This document shows positions 37,196 through 46,612 of a stretch of 64,000 nucleotides of DNA, in pieces (within the stretch, counting starts at the first letter, position 1; each line of letters opens with the position of its first letter). Position numbers and translations under genes: made by a program. Origin of the DNA: Ruminococcaceae bacterium UBA5413 (GTDB taxonomy: Bacteria; Bacillota; Clostridia; Oscillospirales; Acutalibacteraceae); assembly GCA_002409585.1 (NCBI GenBank), contig DHNP01000045.1:13368-77367 (forward strand), in the 5' to 3' direction. The notes under the pieces are model-generated. The model did not search any database. It had not been told where the DNA came from and saw only the letters and a program-made list of their open reading frames with translations.

Positions 37196-38395
37196 ATGAA
37201 AAAGAACAATAAAACAACTCCGGAGGGTACTAAGGATTTCCTTTTTGAGGAGTGCCTTACAAAACGGAGCATTGAGAAAACTGTTTCTGGTGTATTCGCG
37301 TCACGCGGCTTCAATGAAGTGATTACGCCGGGATTTGAATTTTATGATGTCTTTGACCCTGACCTTTCAGGCATAAAGCAGGAGTCAATGTACAAGATGA
37401 CTGACAAAAGCGGCCGCATAGTAGTCATGCGCCCCGACCTTACACTGCCGATAGCGCGCCTTACGGCGACGCGCCTGCAGAACCTGCCTAAGCCGATACG
37501 CCTTTATTACACACAGCCTGTTTACAGAAACTGCCCCGGCCTTTCAGGCCGCCGTGATGAAACAACACAGGCCGGCGCCGAGCTGCTCGGCGCCGGCGGC
37601 ATAAGGGCTGACCTTGAGATGATATCTACGGCTGTGGCCGCGTTAGGCGGGTGCCTCCCAGGTTTCCGCCTTGAGCTTGGCCACGCGGGCATTTTCCGTG
37701 CGCTTGCCGACAGGCTGCCGGTTTCCGACGACGTGCGTGAAGATATACGGGTTTATATAGAAACAAAAAACTATGCGGCTTTGGATGCCCTGCTTAACGG
37801 GCTCGAAAAAAGCGAAACGGTCAGTGCCATACGTAAGCTGCCGCACTTGTTCGGCGGAGAGGATGTTTTTGAAAAAGCCGCGTTCTTAGGCGGCGACAGC
37901 GAACTCAGCCCCATGCTTAACTACCTGCATAAAATATACGGACTTATTTCAGAGCTTGGTTTTCCCGGCCGGCTTATGGTTGACCTTGGACTTGTGCAGC
38001 GCAACAGCTACTACACCAATATAGTGTTCAGCGCATATGTGGAGGGCTTCGGGGATGCCGTGCTTTTCGGCGGCAGGTACGACAGCCTGCTCGCGTACTT
38101 CGGCAGCCCAATGCCGGCCATAGGTTTTGCCGTTAATATCGACGATATTTCAGAAATACTCATAAGAAGGAAAATGGCGCCTGGCGTGCGCCCGGCCGAC
38201 GTGCTTGTGCACGGCGCGGACGGGTATGAGGTAAATGCCCTGAACCACGCCGGCAGCCTTGCAAAAAAAGGCCTTAAATGTGAAAACAGCGTTTTTGCAG
38301 GTGAAGACGAAGCCGTAGCATATGCTAAGGCCTGCGGCATAAAGCGCGTCGATATAGTAGGTAAGAAAATAAAGACAGTGGTTTGCTGCCAGTGA
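37196..38395 (+). CDS. hisZ: ATP phosphoribosyltransferase regulatory subunit HisZ
   Basis: HisZ is a histidyl-tRNA synthetase paralogue that lacks the anticodon domain and activates short-form HisG. The 399-aa protein has PEGTKDFLFEECLTKRSIE at the N-terminus, the class II motifs (VMRPDLTLPIARL; IRLYYTQPVYRN), and the HisRS-type region GRYDSLLAYFG near the end of the catalytic domain. The start is ATG 37196, behind GGAGGG at 37188-37193. The frame stays open upstream to an ATG at 37091; that extension contains four His codons and has no convincing ribosome site. It is the first gene of the his operon. Confidence 0.93.
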   Translation: MKKNNKTTPEGTKDFLFEECLTKRSIEKTVSGVFASRGFNEVITPGFEFYDVFDPDLSGIKQESMYKMTDKSGRIVVMRPDLTLPIARLTATRLQNLPKPIRLYYTQPVYRNCPGLSGRRDETTQAGAELLGAGGIRADLEMISTAVAALGGCLPGFRLELGHAGIFRALADRLPVSDDVREDIRVYIETKNYAALDALLNGLEKSETVSAIRKLPHLFGGEDVFEKAAFLGGDSELSPMLNYLHKIYGLISELGFPGRLMVDLGLVQRNSYYTNIVFSAYVEGFGDAVLFGGRYDSLLAYFGSPMPAIGFAVNIDDISEILIRRKMAPGVRPADVLVHGADGYEVNALNHAGSLAKKGLKCENSVFAGEDEAVAYAKACGIKRVDIVGKKIKTVVCCQ

Positions 38396-38432
38396 ACCGT
38401 TTAGATGTATATTTTATACTTAGGAGCGTATT

Positions 38433-39065
38433 ATGAAACCGTTAAGGATTGCACTTACAAAGGGAAGGCTCGAAGAAAACGCGCTGTCGCTGTTTGAAAA
38501 GGTAGGCTGCGACTGCACGGCGGCAAGAAACAAGGGCAGGAAGCTTATCCTGCCTGTAGACGGCGGCAGGTTCGAGGTTGTCCTGGCAAAAGCGGCCGAT
38601 GTCATAACATATGTGGAGTACGGTGTATGTGATTTAGGCATAGTAGGTAAAGACACGATACTCGAAAAAGGCGGCAATTTTTTCGAAGTGATGGATTTAG
38701 GCTTCGGCAAATGCAAATTTGCGCTGGCTGGGCCTGTGGGCACTGACTTTTTCGGAGGTTACTCGGCAAAAACGGTGGCTTCCAAATACCCGCATGTGGC
38801 CGGTAATTATTTCGAGAGCAAAGCAATGGACGTAAAAATAATAAAAATAGAGGGCTCTGTGGAGCTTGCGCCTCTGCTCGGCCTTTCAGATGCCATAGTG
38901 GACATAGTCGAAACCGGCACTACGCTAAAGGAAAACGGCCTTGAGGTAATAGAACCGATATGCGGTATCTCCGCACGGCTTATCGTAAACCCGGCAAGCA
39001 TGAAACTGAGGAAAATGGAGATAGAGTCGCTCACGGAAAAAATGGAACACGTGTGTAAGTCCTGA
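38433..39065 (+). CDS. hisG: ATP phosphoribosyltransferase, short form
   Basis: HisG condenses ATP with PRPP in the first committed step of histidine synthesis. At 210 aa this is the short form that requires HisZ, which is encoded just upstream. The N-terminus RIALTKGRLEENALSLFEKVGCD, the region ADVITYVEYGVCDLGIVGKDTI, and the PRPP-binding LSDAIVDIVETGTTLKENGL near residue 150 are diagnostic. An AGGAG site precedes the ATG. Confidence 0.96.
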   Translation: MKPLRIALTKGRLEENALSLFEKVGCDCTAARNKGRKLILPVDGGRFEVVLAKAADVITYVEYGVCDLGIVGKDTILEKGGNFFEVMDLGFGKCKFALAGPVGTDFFGGYSAKTVASKYPHVAGNYFESKAMDVKIIKIEGSVELAPLLGLSDAIVDIVETGTTLKENGLEVIEPICGISARLIVNPASMKLRKMEIESLTEKMEHVCKS

Positions 39066-39083
39066 GAAGGGGGATTGAACCAG

Positions 39084-40370
39084 ATGATCAAAGTAACTGG
39101 CGTTAAAGAAAAGAACAGGGCGGAGCTTATAGGGCGCCTTAAACTAAGGATGCAGAAGTCAAATCCTGAAATAGAAAAGACTGTTGCTGAAATAATAGAA
39201 AACGTGCGCCTCCACGGTGACGAAGCACTGCGCAGATATACTTTGAAATTCGACGGCAGGGTACCGGAAAAAACAGAAGTTTCAAAAGATGAGATGCGCG
39301 CATACGCCATGCAGTGCGAAGGGCCTTTTATCGATTCGCTTAAAAAGGCGGCTTCAAACATAGAGGATTTCCATATGTGCCAAAAACAGCAGAGCTGGAT
39401 AAAAACACGCGCCGACGGCGTCATAACAGGCCAAAGGATACGCGGGCTTCATAAAGTTGGCATATATGTCCCCGGCGGGACCGCGGCTTACCCGTCGTCC
39501 GTACTTATGAACGCCATACCTGCCAAGATAGCCGGGGTCGGCGAAATTATAATGGTGACGCCGCCCGGCAGAAACGGCACGCCTGACAAAAACATTATGG
39601 CCGCCGCTTACACCGCCGGAGTCGACAGGGTGTTTTTAGCGGGCGGCGCGCAGGCAGTCGCTGCTTTGGCATACGGCACAGAAACAATCCCCCGCGTAGA
39701 CAAAGTAGTAGGCCCCGGCAATATCTTCGTCGCCACGGCCAAAAAGCAGCTGTTCGGTACGGTAGGCATAGATATGGTTGCCGGCCCAAGTGAGATTTTA
39801 ATTGTTGCAGACGAGACTGCGAACCCGAAGTTTTTGGCGGCGGACATGCTCTCGCAGGCAGAACATGACGTTTTGGCATCCGCCGTCCTTATTACAAATT
39901 CAGAAGAAATAGCTGAACAGACCATAGAGGAAATATATAAGCAGGCAAAAAGCCTGTCAAGAAAAGAAATAATCGAACAGTCACTTGAAAATTACGGCGC
40001 GGTTATAGTCAGCGGCTCCATGGACGAAGCCGTCGGCTTTGCTAATGAGCTTGCGCCTGAACACATAGAAATATGCGCACGCAAGCCGTTTGAATATATA
40101 GGCAGGATCGACAACGCAGGTTCCGTGTTCCTCGGCAATTATTCCCCCGAACCTCTAGGGGATTACTTTGCCGGCCCTAACCACGTTTTGCCTACCGGCG
40201 GGACCGCCCGCTTCTTTTCCCCTTTGTCGGTAGATACTTTCGTTAAAAAATCAAGCTTTATATATTATACGGAAGAAGCGCTCAGGTCCGCGTCCGACGA
40301 TATCATCCGCCTTGCCGAAGCTGAAGGGCTTACCGCACACGCTAACTCTATTACAGTGAGGGAAAAATAA
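39084..40370 (+). CDS. hisD: Histidinol dehydrogenase
   Basis: HisD oxidises L-histidinol to histidine in two NAD-dependent steps. The 428-aa protein has GLHKVGIYVPGGTAAYPSSVLM, the zinc-site and catalytic region DMLSQAEHDVLASAVLIT, and ELAPEHIEI, plus GPNHVLPTGGTARFFSPLSV. The start is ATG 39084, ten bases after the GGGGG of the ribosome site; the TTG nine bases earlier is too close to it. The stop codon overlaps the hisC start (TAATG). Confidence 0.96.
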   Translation: MIKVTGVKEKNRAELIGRLKLRMQKSNPEIEKTVAEIIENVRLHGDEALRRYTLKFDGRVPEKTEVSKDEMRAYAMQCEGPFIDSLKKAASNIEDFHMCQKQQSWIKTRADGVITGQRIRGLHKVGIYVPGGTAAYPSSVLMNAIPAKIAGVGEIIMVTPPGRNGTPDKNIMAAAYTAGVDRVFLAGGAQAVAALAYGTETIPRVDKVVGPGNIFVATAKKQLFGTVGIDMVAGPSEILIVADETANPKFLAADMLSQAEHDVLASAVLITNSEEIAEQTIEEIYKQAKSLSRKEIIEQSLENYGAVIVSGSMDEAVGFANELAPEHIEICARKPFEYIGRIDNAGSVFLGNYSPEPLGDYFAGPNHVLPTGGTARFFSPLSVDTFVKKSSFIYYTEEALRSASDDIIRLAEAEGLTAHANSITVREK

Positions 40371-41428
40371 TGGCATACATTTTAAATGATAAAATACGCG
40401 GCATGAAACCTTACGAACCCGTAAAAGGCAGTTTTCACGTAAGGCTTGACGCAAACGAATCCTTTATGCTCCCTAATAAAGATATCGCGGCAAAAATAAG
40501 CTCCGCAGCCTCGGCGGCAGAGTATAACCGCTACCCGGACCCGTCCGCGGGTGAAGTCTGCAGGTCATTTGCGGATTTTTACGGTATTCATGCGCAAAAC
40601 GTAACTGCCGGCAACGGCTCAGACGAGCTTATATCACTGATAACAGGCGCCTTCCTGATGAAAGGCGACAAGGTTATGACGTTGTCGCCGGACTTTTCGA
40701 TGTATAATTTTTATTCATTTATAAGCGAAACAAAATGCATCGAATATCAAAAAAGGCCTGATTTTTCGGTAGATATAAATGAGCTTATAAAAGCTGTAAA
40801 CGGAAACGGCGTAAAGATGCTCATCTTTTCAAATCCTTGCAACCCCACGGCGTCAGGCCTCAGGCGGGAGGACGTACGGCGGTTAATCAGCTCGGTAAAT
40901 GCCCTTGTCGTACTTGACGAAGCATACATGGACTTTTGGGACCAATCACTTATAAAAGAAATAAACAGCTATGATAACCTTATTGTTTTGCGCACGTGCT
41001 CCAAGGCTTTCGGTATGGCAGGCATACGCCTCGGTTTCGCCGCGGCGAACCGCGTACTTACAAATGCGCTCAAGGCTGTGAAATCACCGTACAACGTTAA
41101 CTCTGTAACACAGAAAATCGGCTCTGCCGTCATAAGCGAACACACGTGGATCCGCTCATGCATTGATATGATAATAAAATCTAAAAACAGCCTTTACGCT
41201 TCCCTGAAATCCATAGAACAAAAGTACCCCGAAAAGCTTACCGTGTACGGCAGCGTGACAAATTTTGTTCTTATGAAGATACCAATGGCCGACTTTGTTT
41301 TCCGCTCACTGCTTGACAAAGGCATCGCAGTGCGGTATTTGGGAGAATTTTTAAGGGTTTCGGCCGGTACCTCAGCGGAAAATTCTGAATTTATAGATGT
41401 ATTTAAATCCATAATATGTAATTTGTAA
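40370..41428 (+). CDS. hisC: Histidinol-phosphate aminotransferase
   Basis: HisC is the PLP enzyme that aminates imidazole-acetol phosphate to histidinol phosphate. The 352-aa protein has VRLDANESFMLPN at the N-terminus, GNGSDELISLI, FSNPCNPTASGL, VVLDEAYMDF, and the PLP lysine in RTCSKAFGMAGIRLGFA near residue 215. The ATG shares its first A with the hisD stop codon. Confidence 0.95.
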   Translation: MAYILNDKIRGMKPYEPVKGSFHVRLDANESFMLPNKDIAAKISSAASAAEYNRYPDPSAGEVCRSFADFYGIHAQNVTAGNGSDELISLITGAFLMKGDKVMTLSPDFSMYNFYSFISETKCIEYQKRPDFSVDINELIKAVNGNGVKMLIFSNPCNPTASGLRREDVRRLISSVNALVVLDEAYMDFWDQSLIKEINSYDNLIVLRTCSKAFGMAGIRLGFAAANRVLTNALKAVKSPYNVNSVTQKIGSAVISEHTWIRSCIDMIIKSKNSLYASLKSIEQKYPEKLTVYGSVTNFVLMKIPMADFVFRSLLDKGIAVRYLGEFLRVSAGTSAENSEFIDVFKSIICNL

Positions 41429-41493
41429 TGTCAAAAGAATTTTAAATGCGTTACTCTTTTATATAATTGATATGGAAAGGCGGCGGCTTGCGG

Positions 41494-42069
41494 ATGAGGA
41501 ATGCTAATCTTCACAGAAAAACATTGGAAACAGATGTTTCGGTCGGTATATGCCTTGACGGCGGGGAAAAAGACATCTCAACCGGCATAGGATTTTTTGA
41601 CCATATGCTCAATTCTTTTGCTGTACACGGCGGTTTCGGTATGAAAGTAACGGTAAAAGGGGATTTAAACGTAGATTGCCACCATACTGTAGAAGATACA
41701 GGCATTGTCCTCGGAAAGGCTTTTGAGGCCGCCTTAGGCGACAGGGCTGGCATAAAGAGGTTTGGCAGCTGTACCATACCGATGGACGAGTCGCTTGCGT
41801 TCGCCTCAGTGGATATAAGCGGCCGGCCGTTCCTTGTCTTTTCTGCCGATTTTAAACAAGAGAAAGTCGGCTCGTATGACACTTGCATGACTGAAGAATT
41901 TATGCGCGCCTTTGCTGTTAACGCGGGCGTAACGCTTCATACTAAAGTCCTGTACGGGGTTAACGCCCACCACGAAACAGAAGCGATGTTTAAGGCCGTT
42001 GCGCACGCGCTCAGAGATGCTGTAGCCCCTTACGGAAAAAGCGTCCTCTCTGCAAAAGGCTCTCTTTGA
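41494..42069 (+). CDS. hisB: Imidazoleglycerol-phosphate dehydratase
   Basis: HisB here is the monofunctional dehydratase of about 191 aa. The metal-binding repeats are visible: GIGFFDHMLNSFAVHGGF and DCHHTVEDTGI in the first half, YDTCMTEEFMRAFAVNAGVTLH and GVNAHHETEAMFKAVAHALR in the second. There is no HAD phosphatase domain, so histidinol phosphate must be dephosphorylated by another protein, plausibly the PHP enzyme at 17.5 kb. The start is either ATG 41494 or TTG 41488; AGGCGG at 41478-41483 fits the ATG better. The next gene is hisA, with no hisH between. Confidence 0.95.
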   Translation: MRNANLHRKTLETDVSVGICLDGGEKDISTGIGFFDHMLNSFAVHGGFGMKVTVKGDLNVDCHHTVEDTGIVLGKAFEAALGDRAGIKRFGSCTIPMDESLAFASVDISGRPFLVFSADFKQEKVGSYDTCMTEEFMRAFAVNAGVTLHTKVLYGVNAHHETEAMFKAVAHALRDAVAPYGKSVLSAKGSL

Positions 42070-42088
42070 TTTAATGGGGTGATTTATT

Positions 42089-42805
42089 TTGTTTATAATA
42101 CCTGCAATAGATATTAAAGGCGGCGAATGTGTGCGCCTTTTCAGAGGCGACTACTCTACCGCGCAGAAAGTAGCTGACGATGCCGTAAAAGCTGCGGCCT
42201 CTTTTAAGTCTGCCGGTGCCGAGTGGCTTCACACTGTAGACCTTGACGGTGCGAAAAGCGCCGTGCCCGAAAATGCCGGATTGATTTTTAAAATTGCTGA
42301 ACGTTCCGGCCTTAAGGTAGAGGTCGGCGGCGGCATACGCAGTATGGATACTATAGACTTTTACCTGGAAAACGGAATTTCCCGGGTTATACTGGGCACC
42401 GCGGCAGTGGGCGACAGCGGCCTGGTTAAAACTGCCGTTGCCAAATACGGTGACAGGATTGCCGTCGGTATAGATGCAAGGAACGGCATTGTAGAACAAA
42501 ACGGCTGGACTGAATCCTCAAATGTAAATTACCTCGAGCTGGCCGAAAAGATGGAGGACTTTGGTGTAAAGCATATTATCTTTACAGATATTTCCCGTGA
42601 CGGCACTGAGACAGGCCCTAACCTTGATATGCTTGATAAGCTTAACCGCGGCGTGTCCTGCCGCATTATAGCAAGCGGCGGCATTGCGAACATAAAAGAT
42701 ATAGCTAACCTTAAGGACCTCGGCCTTTACGCCGCCATAAGCGGTAAGGCGCTGTACACAGGCATGCTTGACCTCGGCAGCGCAGTAAAGCTGTGCGGAG
42801 CCTAA
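42089..42805 (+). CDS. hisA: ProFAR isomerase
   Basis: HisA isomerises ProFAR to PRFAR. The 238-aa half-barrel-repeat protein has IIPAIDIKGGECVRL with the first catalytic Asp, VEVGGGIRSMDTIDFYLENGISRVILGTAA, IAVGIDARNG, IFTDISRDGTETGPNLD with the second Asp, and IIASGGIANIKDI. HisF lacks the DIKGG-type opening in this form, and the order of motifs matches HisA. It starts with TTG at 42089 behind GGGGTGA. hisI follows after 20 bases, with no hisF between. Confidence 0.94.
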   Translation: MFIIPAIDIKGGECVRLFRGDYSTAQKVADDAVKAAASFKSAGAEWLHTVDLDGAKSAVPENAGLIFKIAERSGLKVEVGGGIRSMDTIDFYLENGISRVILGTAAVGDSGLVKTAVAKYGDRIAVGIDARNGIVEQNGWTESSNVNYLELAEKMEDFGVKHIIFTDISRDGTETGPNLDMLDKLNRGVSCRIIASGGIANIKDIANLKDLGLYAAISGKALYTGMLDLGSAVKLCGA

Positions 42806-42825
42806 AAAACGGAGGGATGTTTTGA

Positions 42826-43200
42826 GTGGACGGAATCATTCGGTACAGCAGGGACGCTGTAAAGTCTTATAACTTTACAGAACGTTTTTTTAAAAAATCG
42901 GAGCTTGTTCCGGCAGTCGTGCAGGAGTACGGTACAAACGAAGTCCTTATGCTTGCATATATGAACCGCGAGTCGCTTAAAAAGACCTTGGGCACGGGCT
43001 ACACATGGTTTTACAGCCGTTCAAGACAAGAGTTGTGGAACAAAGGCGCGACTTCGGGGCATTTCCAAAAAGTAGTGCGGATTTTAGGGGACTGCGACAA
43101 CGACACGCTTCTCGTCATAGTAAAGCAGACTGGCGCGGCCTGCCACACGGGACGTCACAGCTGCTTCTTCAATGAAATATGGAGGGATACTGATGGCTGA
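42826..43200 (+). CDS. hisI: Phosphoribosyl-AMP cyclohydrolase
   Basis: HisI opens the adenine ring of PR-AMP, the third step of histidine synthesis. The 124-aa protein has [52 protein letters not shown] and the zinc-ligand region [11 protein letters not shown] near residue 105. The start is GTG 42826, nine bases after GGAGGG. The gene is not fused to hisE, whose start overlaps its last eight bases. Confidence 0.94.
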   Translation: MDGIIRYSRDAVKSYNFTERFFKKSELVPAVVQEYGTNEVLMLAYMNRESLKKTLGTGYTWFYSRSRQELWNKGATSGHFQKVVRILGDCDNDTLLVIVKQTGAACHTGRHSCFFNEIWRDTDG

Positions 43201-43519
43201 TGTTTTAGACGGACTGTATGAAACGGTGTTAAGCCGTAAAACGGAAAAACAGGAAGGCTCCTACACATGCTACCTGTTTGAGCAGGGCATAGACAAGATA
43301 CTTAAAAAATGCGGCGAAGAGTGCAGCGAGGTAATCATAGCCGCCAAAAACGGCGATAACCGCGAAACTGTTATGGAAATTTCAGATTTGCTTTACCATT
43401 TGACCGTACTTATGGCTAACGAGGGGATAGCTCCGGCTGATGTTAAAAACGAACTTGAAAAACGCAGCCGTAAGTCAGGCAACCTCAAGGCGTTTCATAG
43501 CGTGGATAAAAATTCGTAA
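43193..43519 (+). CDS. hisE: Phosphoribosyl-ATP pyrophosphatase
   Basis: HisE removes pyrophosphate from PR-ATP. The 108-aa all-helical MazG-like protein has [31 protein letters not shown] with the acidic EExxE-type metal motif, and [13 protein letters not shown]. The start is ATG 43193 behind GGAGGG; the seven preceding in-frame codons belong to the overlap with hisI. It is the last recognisable his gene of the operon. Confidence 0.94.
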   Translation: MADVLDGLYETVLSRKTEKQEGSYTCYLFEQGIDKILKKCGEECSEVIIAAKNGDNRETVMEISDLLYHLTVLMANEGIAPADVKNELEKRSRKSGNLKAFHSVDKNS

Positions 43520-43562
43520 TGTGTAAATGTAAGGGATATATGTAACGGGAGGGGTGTTCCAG

Positions 43563-43760
43563 GTGGACGTAAGGCCCGGCGATATACTTCAAATGAAAAA
43601 GGCGCACCCGTGCGGATGCAAGACATTCCTTGTACTGCGTTCCGGCATGGATTTTAAGATACGCTGTACAAAATGCGGGCATGAAATTATGCTTCCCCGG
43701 CTTAAATGTGAAAAAAATATCAAAAAAATTATACGTGAAAACACACAGGATACTTTGTAG
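43563..43760 (+). CDS. DUF951 family small protein
   Basis: This protein of about 65 aa matches the DUF951 pattern: VRPGDILQMKKAHPCGCKTFLVLRSGMDFKIRCTKCGHEIMLPRLKCEKNIKKI. It has a HPCG turn and a CTKCGH zinc-type pair. The family is common in Firmicutes, is small and basic, and has no assigned function. I take the GTG at 43563, nine bases after GGAGGGG; the GTG at 43554 abuts that site directly. It lies between hisE and prfA and probably belongs to the same transcript. Confidence 0.82.
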   Translation: MDVRPGDILQMKKAHPCGCKTFLVLRSGMDFKIRCTKCGHEIMLPRLKCEKNIKKIIRENTQDTL

Positions 43761-43829
43761 CCGCCTTCAGCCAACAGCCGAATCTTTTAACGGCCATGTG
43801 TAAATTTTTATGAAGGCAAGGTAAAAAAT

Positions 43830-44897
43830 GTGTTTGAAAATATAAAAGCTTTTGAAAAAAGATATGAGGAAATAAGCGCAAAGCTTTACGAACCTGCCAC
43901 CGCTTCAGACCCGCAGGCATACCAAAAGCTTATGAAAGAGATAAAGGGCATAGAGCCCATAGTAGCGGCATACCGTGAGTACAAGAAGGCGCTTTCAGAC
44001 CAAAAAGAGGCAATGGATATTATTTCCGACGGAAGTGACAAAGAACTTAAGCTGATGGCTGAGGAAGAGCTCCGCACCGCAAAGCAAAGTGCTGAAGCAC
44101 TTTCGGAAAAGCTTAAAATACTCCTTATACCAAAAGACCCGAACGACGAAAAAAACGTTATAGTCGAAATACGCGCAGGCGCAGGCGGGGAGGAGGCCGC
44201 GCTCTTTTCAGCGGTACTATTCCGCATGTACTGTATGTTTGCCCAGTCAAAAAACTGGAAAACCGAAATACTTAACGCAAATGAAACAGAGCTTGGCGGT
44301 TTTAAAGAAATAAGCTTTATGATAACCGGCGCTGGGGCTTACTCCATGCTTAAGTACGAGAGCGGAGTACATAGGGTACAGCGCGTCCCTGAAACCGAAA
44401 CGCAGGGCAGGGTACACACGTCAACGGCCACCGTTGCCGTACTGCCTGAGGTAGACGAAGTGGAGTTTGAGCTTGACCCGTCCGACCTTAAGATAGACAC
44501 TTACCGTTCAAGCGGCGCGGGCGGGCAGCATATAAATAAAACGTCTTCGGCCATACGCGTCACCCATATACCGACAGGTATGGTAGTGGAGTGCCAGGAT
44601 GAACGCAGCCAATATAAAAACAAAGACAGGGCGCTGAAGATACTGCGCTCACGCCTTTATAATATGAAGCAGAAAGAGCAGGACGACAAGATTGCCGCTG
44701 AACGCCGCTCCCAGGTCGGCACAGGCGACCGCTCCGAAAGGATACGTACCTACAACTACCCCCAGGGGCGGGTAACAGACCACAGGATAGGGCTTACGCT
44801 GTACAAGCTTGAAAGTGTGCTTGACGGCGGCTTAAGTGAGATAATAAGCGCGCTTATTTCAGCAGACAGAGCCGCAAAACTCAATGAATCAGTATAG
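43830..44897 (+). CDS. prfA: Peptide chain release factor 1
   Basis: RF1 terminates translation at UAA and UAG. The 355-aa protein has the coiled N-terminal domain, the RF signature region with [17 protein letters not shown], the codon-recognition region including [28 protein letters not shown], and the catalytic GGQ in [20 protein letters not shown] near residue 228. The GTG start at 43830 sits eight bases behind AAGGCAAGG; an overlapping ATG two bases earlier is in another frame. In many Firmicutes prfA is followed, as here, by a sua5-type gene. Confidence 0.96.
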   Translation: MFENIKAFEKRYEEISAKLYEPATASDPQAYQKLMKEIKGIEPIVAAYREYKKALSDQKEAMDIISDGSDKELKLMAEEELRTAKQSAEALSEKLKILLIPKDPNDEKNVIVEIRAGAGGEEAALFSAVLFRMYCMFAQSKNWKTEILNANETELGGFKEISFMITGAGAYSMLKYESGVHRVQRVPETETQGRVHTSTATVAVLPEVDEVEFELDPSDLKIDTYRSSGAGGQHINKTSSAIRVTHIPTGMVVECQDERSQYKNKDRALKILRSRLYNMKQKEQDDKIAAERRSQVGTGDRSERIRTYNYPQGRVTDHRIGLTLYKLESVLDGGLSEIISALISADRAAKLNESV

Positions 44898-44903
44898 CGT
44901 GCC

Positions 44904-44932
44904 TTGAAAAAAATGTCTAATGATTGTATAAT
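44904..44932 (+). promoter_or_regulatory. Promoter of the sua5-coaE-transglycosylase unit
   Basis: TTGAAA (44904-44909), 17 bases and a perfect TATAAT (44927-44932), seven bases after the prfA stop codon. No terminator separates prfA, so the downstream genes may have two transcript sources. Confidence 0.65.
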
Positions 44933-44971
44933 TGTTTTTACCTGATAATAAAATTTAAGGGAAGAATATAA

Positions 44972-45994
44972 TTGCAGACATTGTTGCTTAACGGCCAAAA
45001 AAAAGAAGATATAGATAAGGCCGCGGCTATACTGCGCGGCGGCGGTCTTGTCGGTATGCCTACAGAAACAGTTTACGGGCTTGCCGCAAACGCTTTAAGC
45101 GTAGAGGCCGTGCGTAAAATTTTCATAGCGAAAGGGCGTCCGCAGGATAACCCTTTGATAGTCCATATATCCGATATAGGGCAGATACACATGCTCGTAA
45201 AAAATTTTCCCGACAAAGCCAAACGGCTCGCAGAAAAATACTGGCCCGGCCCCCTCACCATGGTGCTGCCTAAATCTGAAGCAGTGCCTGACGAAGTAAG
45301 CGCCGGGATGCCCACAGTGGCCGTTAGGTTCCCGTCGCATCCTGTCGCACGCGCGCTGATTTCAGCAGCTGGACTGCCGATAGCGGCGCCTTCAGCAAAT
45401 ATATCCGGCCTGCCGAGCACGACTACGGCTGAGCACGTTATGCGCGATATGGGTGGAAAAATTGACGCCGTCCTTGACGGCGGGCCTTGCCGCGTTGGCG
45501 TCGAATCAACCATCGTTACGCTCGCATCCGAGCCGGCGCGCCTTCTGCGCCCCGGCGGGATTACGCTTGACGGGTTAAGGGATGTTTTAGGCGAAGTAAC
45601 CGTTGACAACGCCGTTATGAAACCGCTCCCTAAGGGCGTGCATCCGCTTTCTCCTGGCATGAAATACAAGCACTATTCACCGAAAGCAGACGTTATAATA
45701 ATAAACGCTTCGGAGCGGGATTATATCGCCTTTGTAAACTCCAAAGCTTCCCCGGGAGTAGCCGCGCTTTGTTACGACGAAGATGTAAAAAAGCTAACGG
45801 TTCCCGCGGTATGCTACGGAAGCGAGGAGGATTATGAAATGCAGGCACAGGAGCTTTTCGGCGCTTTGCGCAGGCTCGACGAGATAAACGCCAAAACCGT
45901 TTACGCGCGCTGCCCTAAACCTGACGGTGTAGGCCTTGCCGTTTACAACAGGCTCATGCGCGCCGCGGGATTTGAGGTGCTGAATGTTGGCTGA
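44972..45994 (+). CDS. L-threonylcarbamoyladenylate synthase (Sua5/YwlC)
   Basis: This enzyme uses threonine, bicarbonate and ATP to make threonylcarbamoyl-AMP, the donor for t6A37 in tRNA. The 340-aa protein is the long Sua5 form. A YrdC domain has GGLVGMPTETVYGLAANALS, FIAKGRPQDNPLIVHI, KYWPGPLTMVL and PIAAPSANISGLPS. A linker with HPLSPGMKYKHYSPKADVIII leads to a C-terminal Sua5 domain. It begins with TTG 44972 behind AAGGGAAG. MtaB, which modifies the same base further, is encoded at 20.6 kb. The stop overlaps the start of coaE by 11 bases. Confidence 0.93.
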   Translation: MQTLLLNGQKKEDIDKAAAILRGGGLVGMPTETVYGLAANALSVEAVRKIFIAKGRPQDNPLIVHISDIGQIHMLVKNFPDKAKRLAEKYWPGPLTMVLPKSEAVPDEVSAGMPTVAVRFPSHPVARALISAAGLPIAAPSANISGLPSTTTAEHVMRDMGGKIDAVLDGGPCRVGVESTIVTLASEPARLLRPGGITLDGLRDVLGEVTVDNAVMKPLPKGVHPLSPGMKYKHYSPKADVIIINASERDYIAFVNSKASPGVAALCYDEDVKKLTVPAVCYGSEEDYEMQAQELFGALRRLDEINAKTVYARCPKPDGVGLAVYNRLMRAAGFEVLNVG

Positions 45995-46589
45995 CATTGT
46001 CATAGGGCTTACAGGCCCTACGGGTGCCGGCAAGTCAACGGCGGCGTCAATTTTCGTTAAACTCGGCTGTGCTGCCGTAGACGCTGATATAATCGCGCGC
46101 GATACAGTTAATAATAATGACTGCCTTAAAAAATTAAAAACAGCGTTCGGCGCTGACATTGCGGGCATCGGCGGCCTTGACCGTAAAAAGCTCGCAAAAA
46201 TAGCCTTTTCAAGCGCTGAAAATACCGAGAAACTGAACGCTATAACACATCCGGCTATTATGGAAGAATCAAGGCGGCAGATTAATGCAGCAAAAAATTC
46301 AAACGCCCGTGCGGTTATTTTTGATGCCCCGCTTTTGTTTGAAAGCGGAGCTGACATACTGTGTGACACAACAGTGGCAGTCATAGCTCCTATAGCCTCA
46401 AGGCTTAAAAGAATTATGGCGCGTGACAATATTTCAGAGGAACTCGCAAAGGCCCGCATGGACGCCCAGCACGGCAGCTCTTATTATAAAGAGCGCGCCC
46501 AGTATTGCTTTGACGGCAGCACTGACTGGAGTATTCTTGAGGAGAAAGTAGGAGAGCTTTTACGCCTTATACTAAAAGAAAAAGCATAA
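45984..46589 (+). CDS. coaE: Dephospho-CoA kinase
   Basis: CoaE adds the 3' phosphate in the last step of coenzyme A synthesis. The 201-aa P-loop kinase has IVIGLTGPTGAGKSTAASIF near the N-terminus, AAVDADIIARD, ITHPAIMEESRRQI and VIFDAPLLFESG. The start ATG 45984 overlaps the sua5 end and has GAGGTG just upstream. Its 3' end contains AGGAG at 46550-46554, which may act as the ribosome site of the next gene. Confidence 0.93.
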   Translation: MLADIVIGLTGPTGAGKSTAASIFVKLGCAAVDADIIARDTVNNNDCLKKLKTAFGADIAGIGGLDRKKLAKIAFSSAENTEKLNAITHPAIMEESRRQINAAKNSNARAVIFDAPLLFESGADILCDTTVAVIAPIASRLKRIMARDNISEELAKARMDAQHGSSYYKERAQYCFDGSTDWSILEEKVGELLRLILKEKA

Positions 46590-46612
46590 AGCATAAAAGG
46601 CTAAAGCATCGC

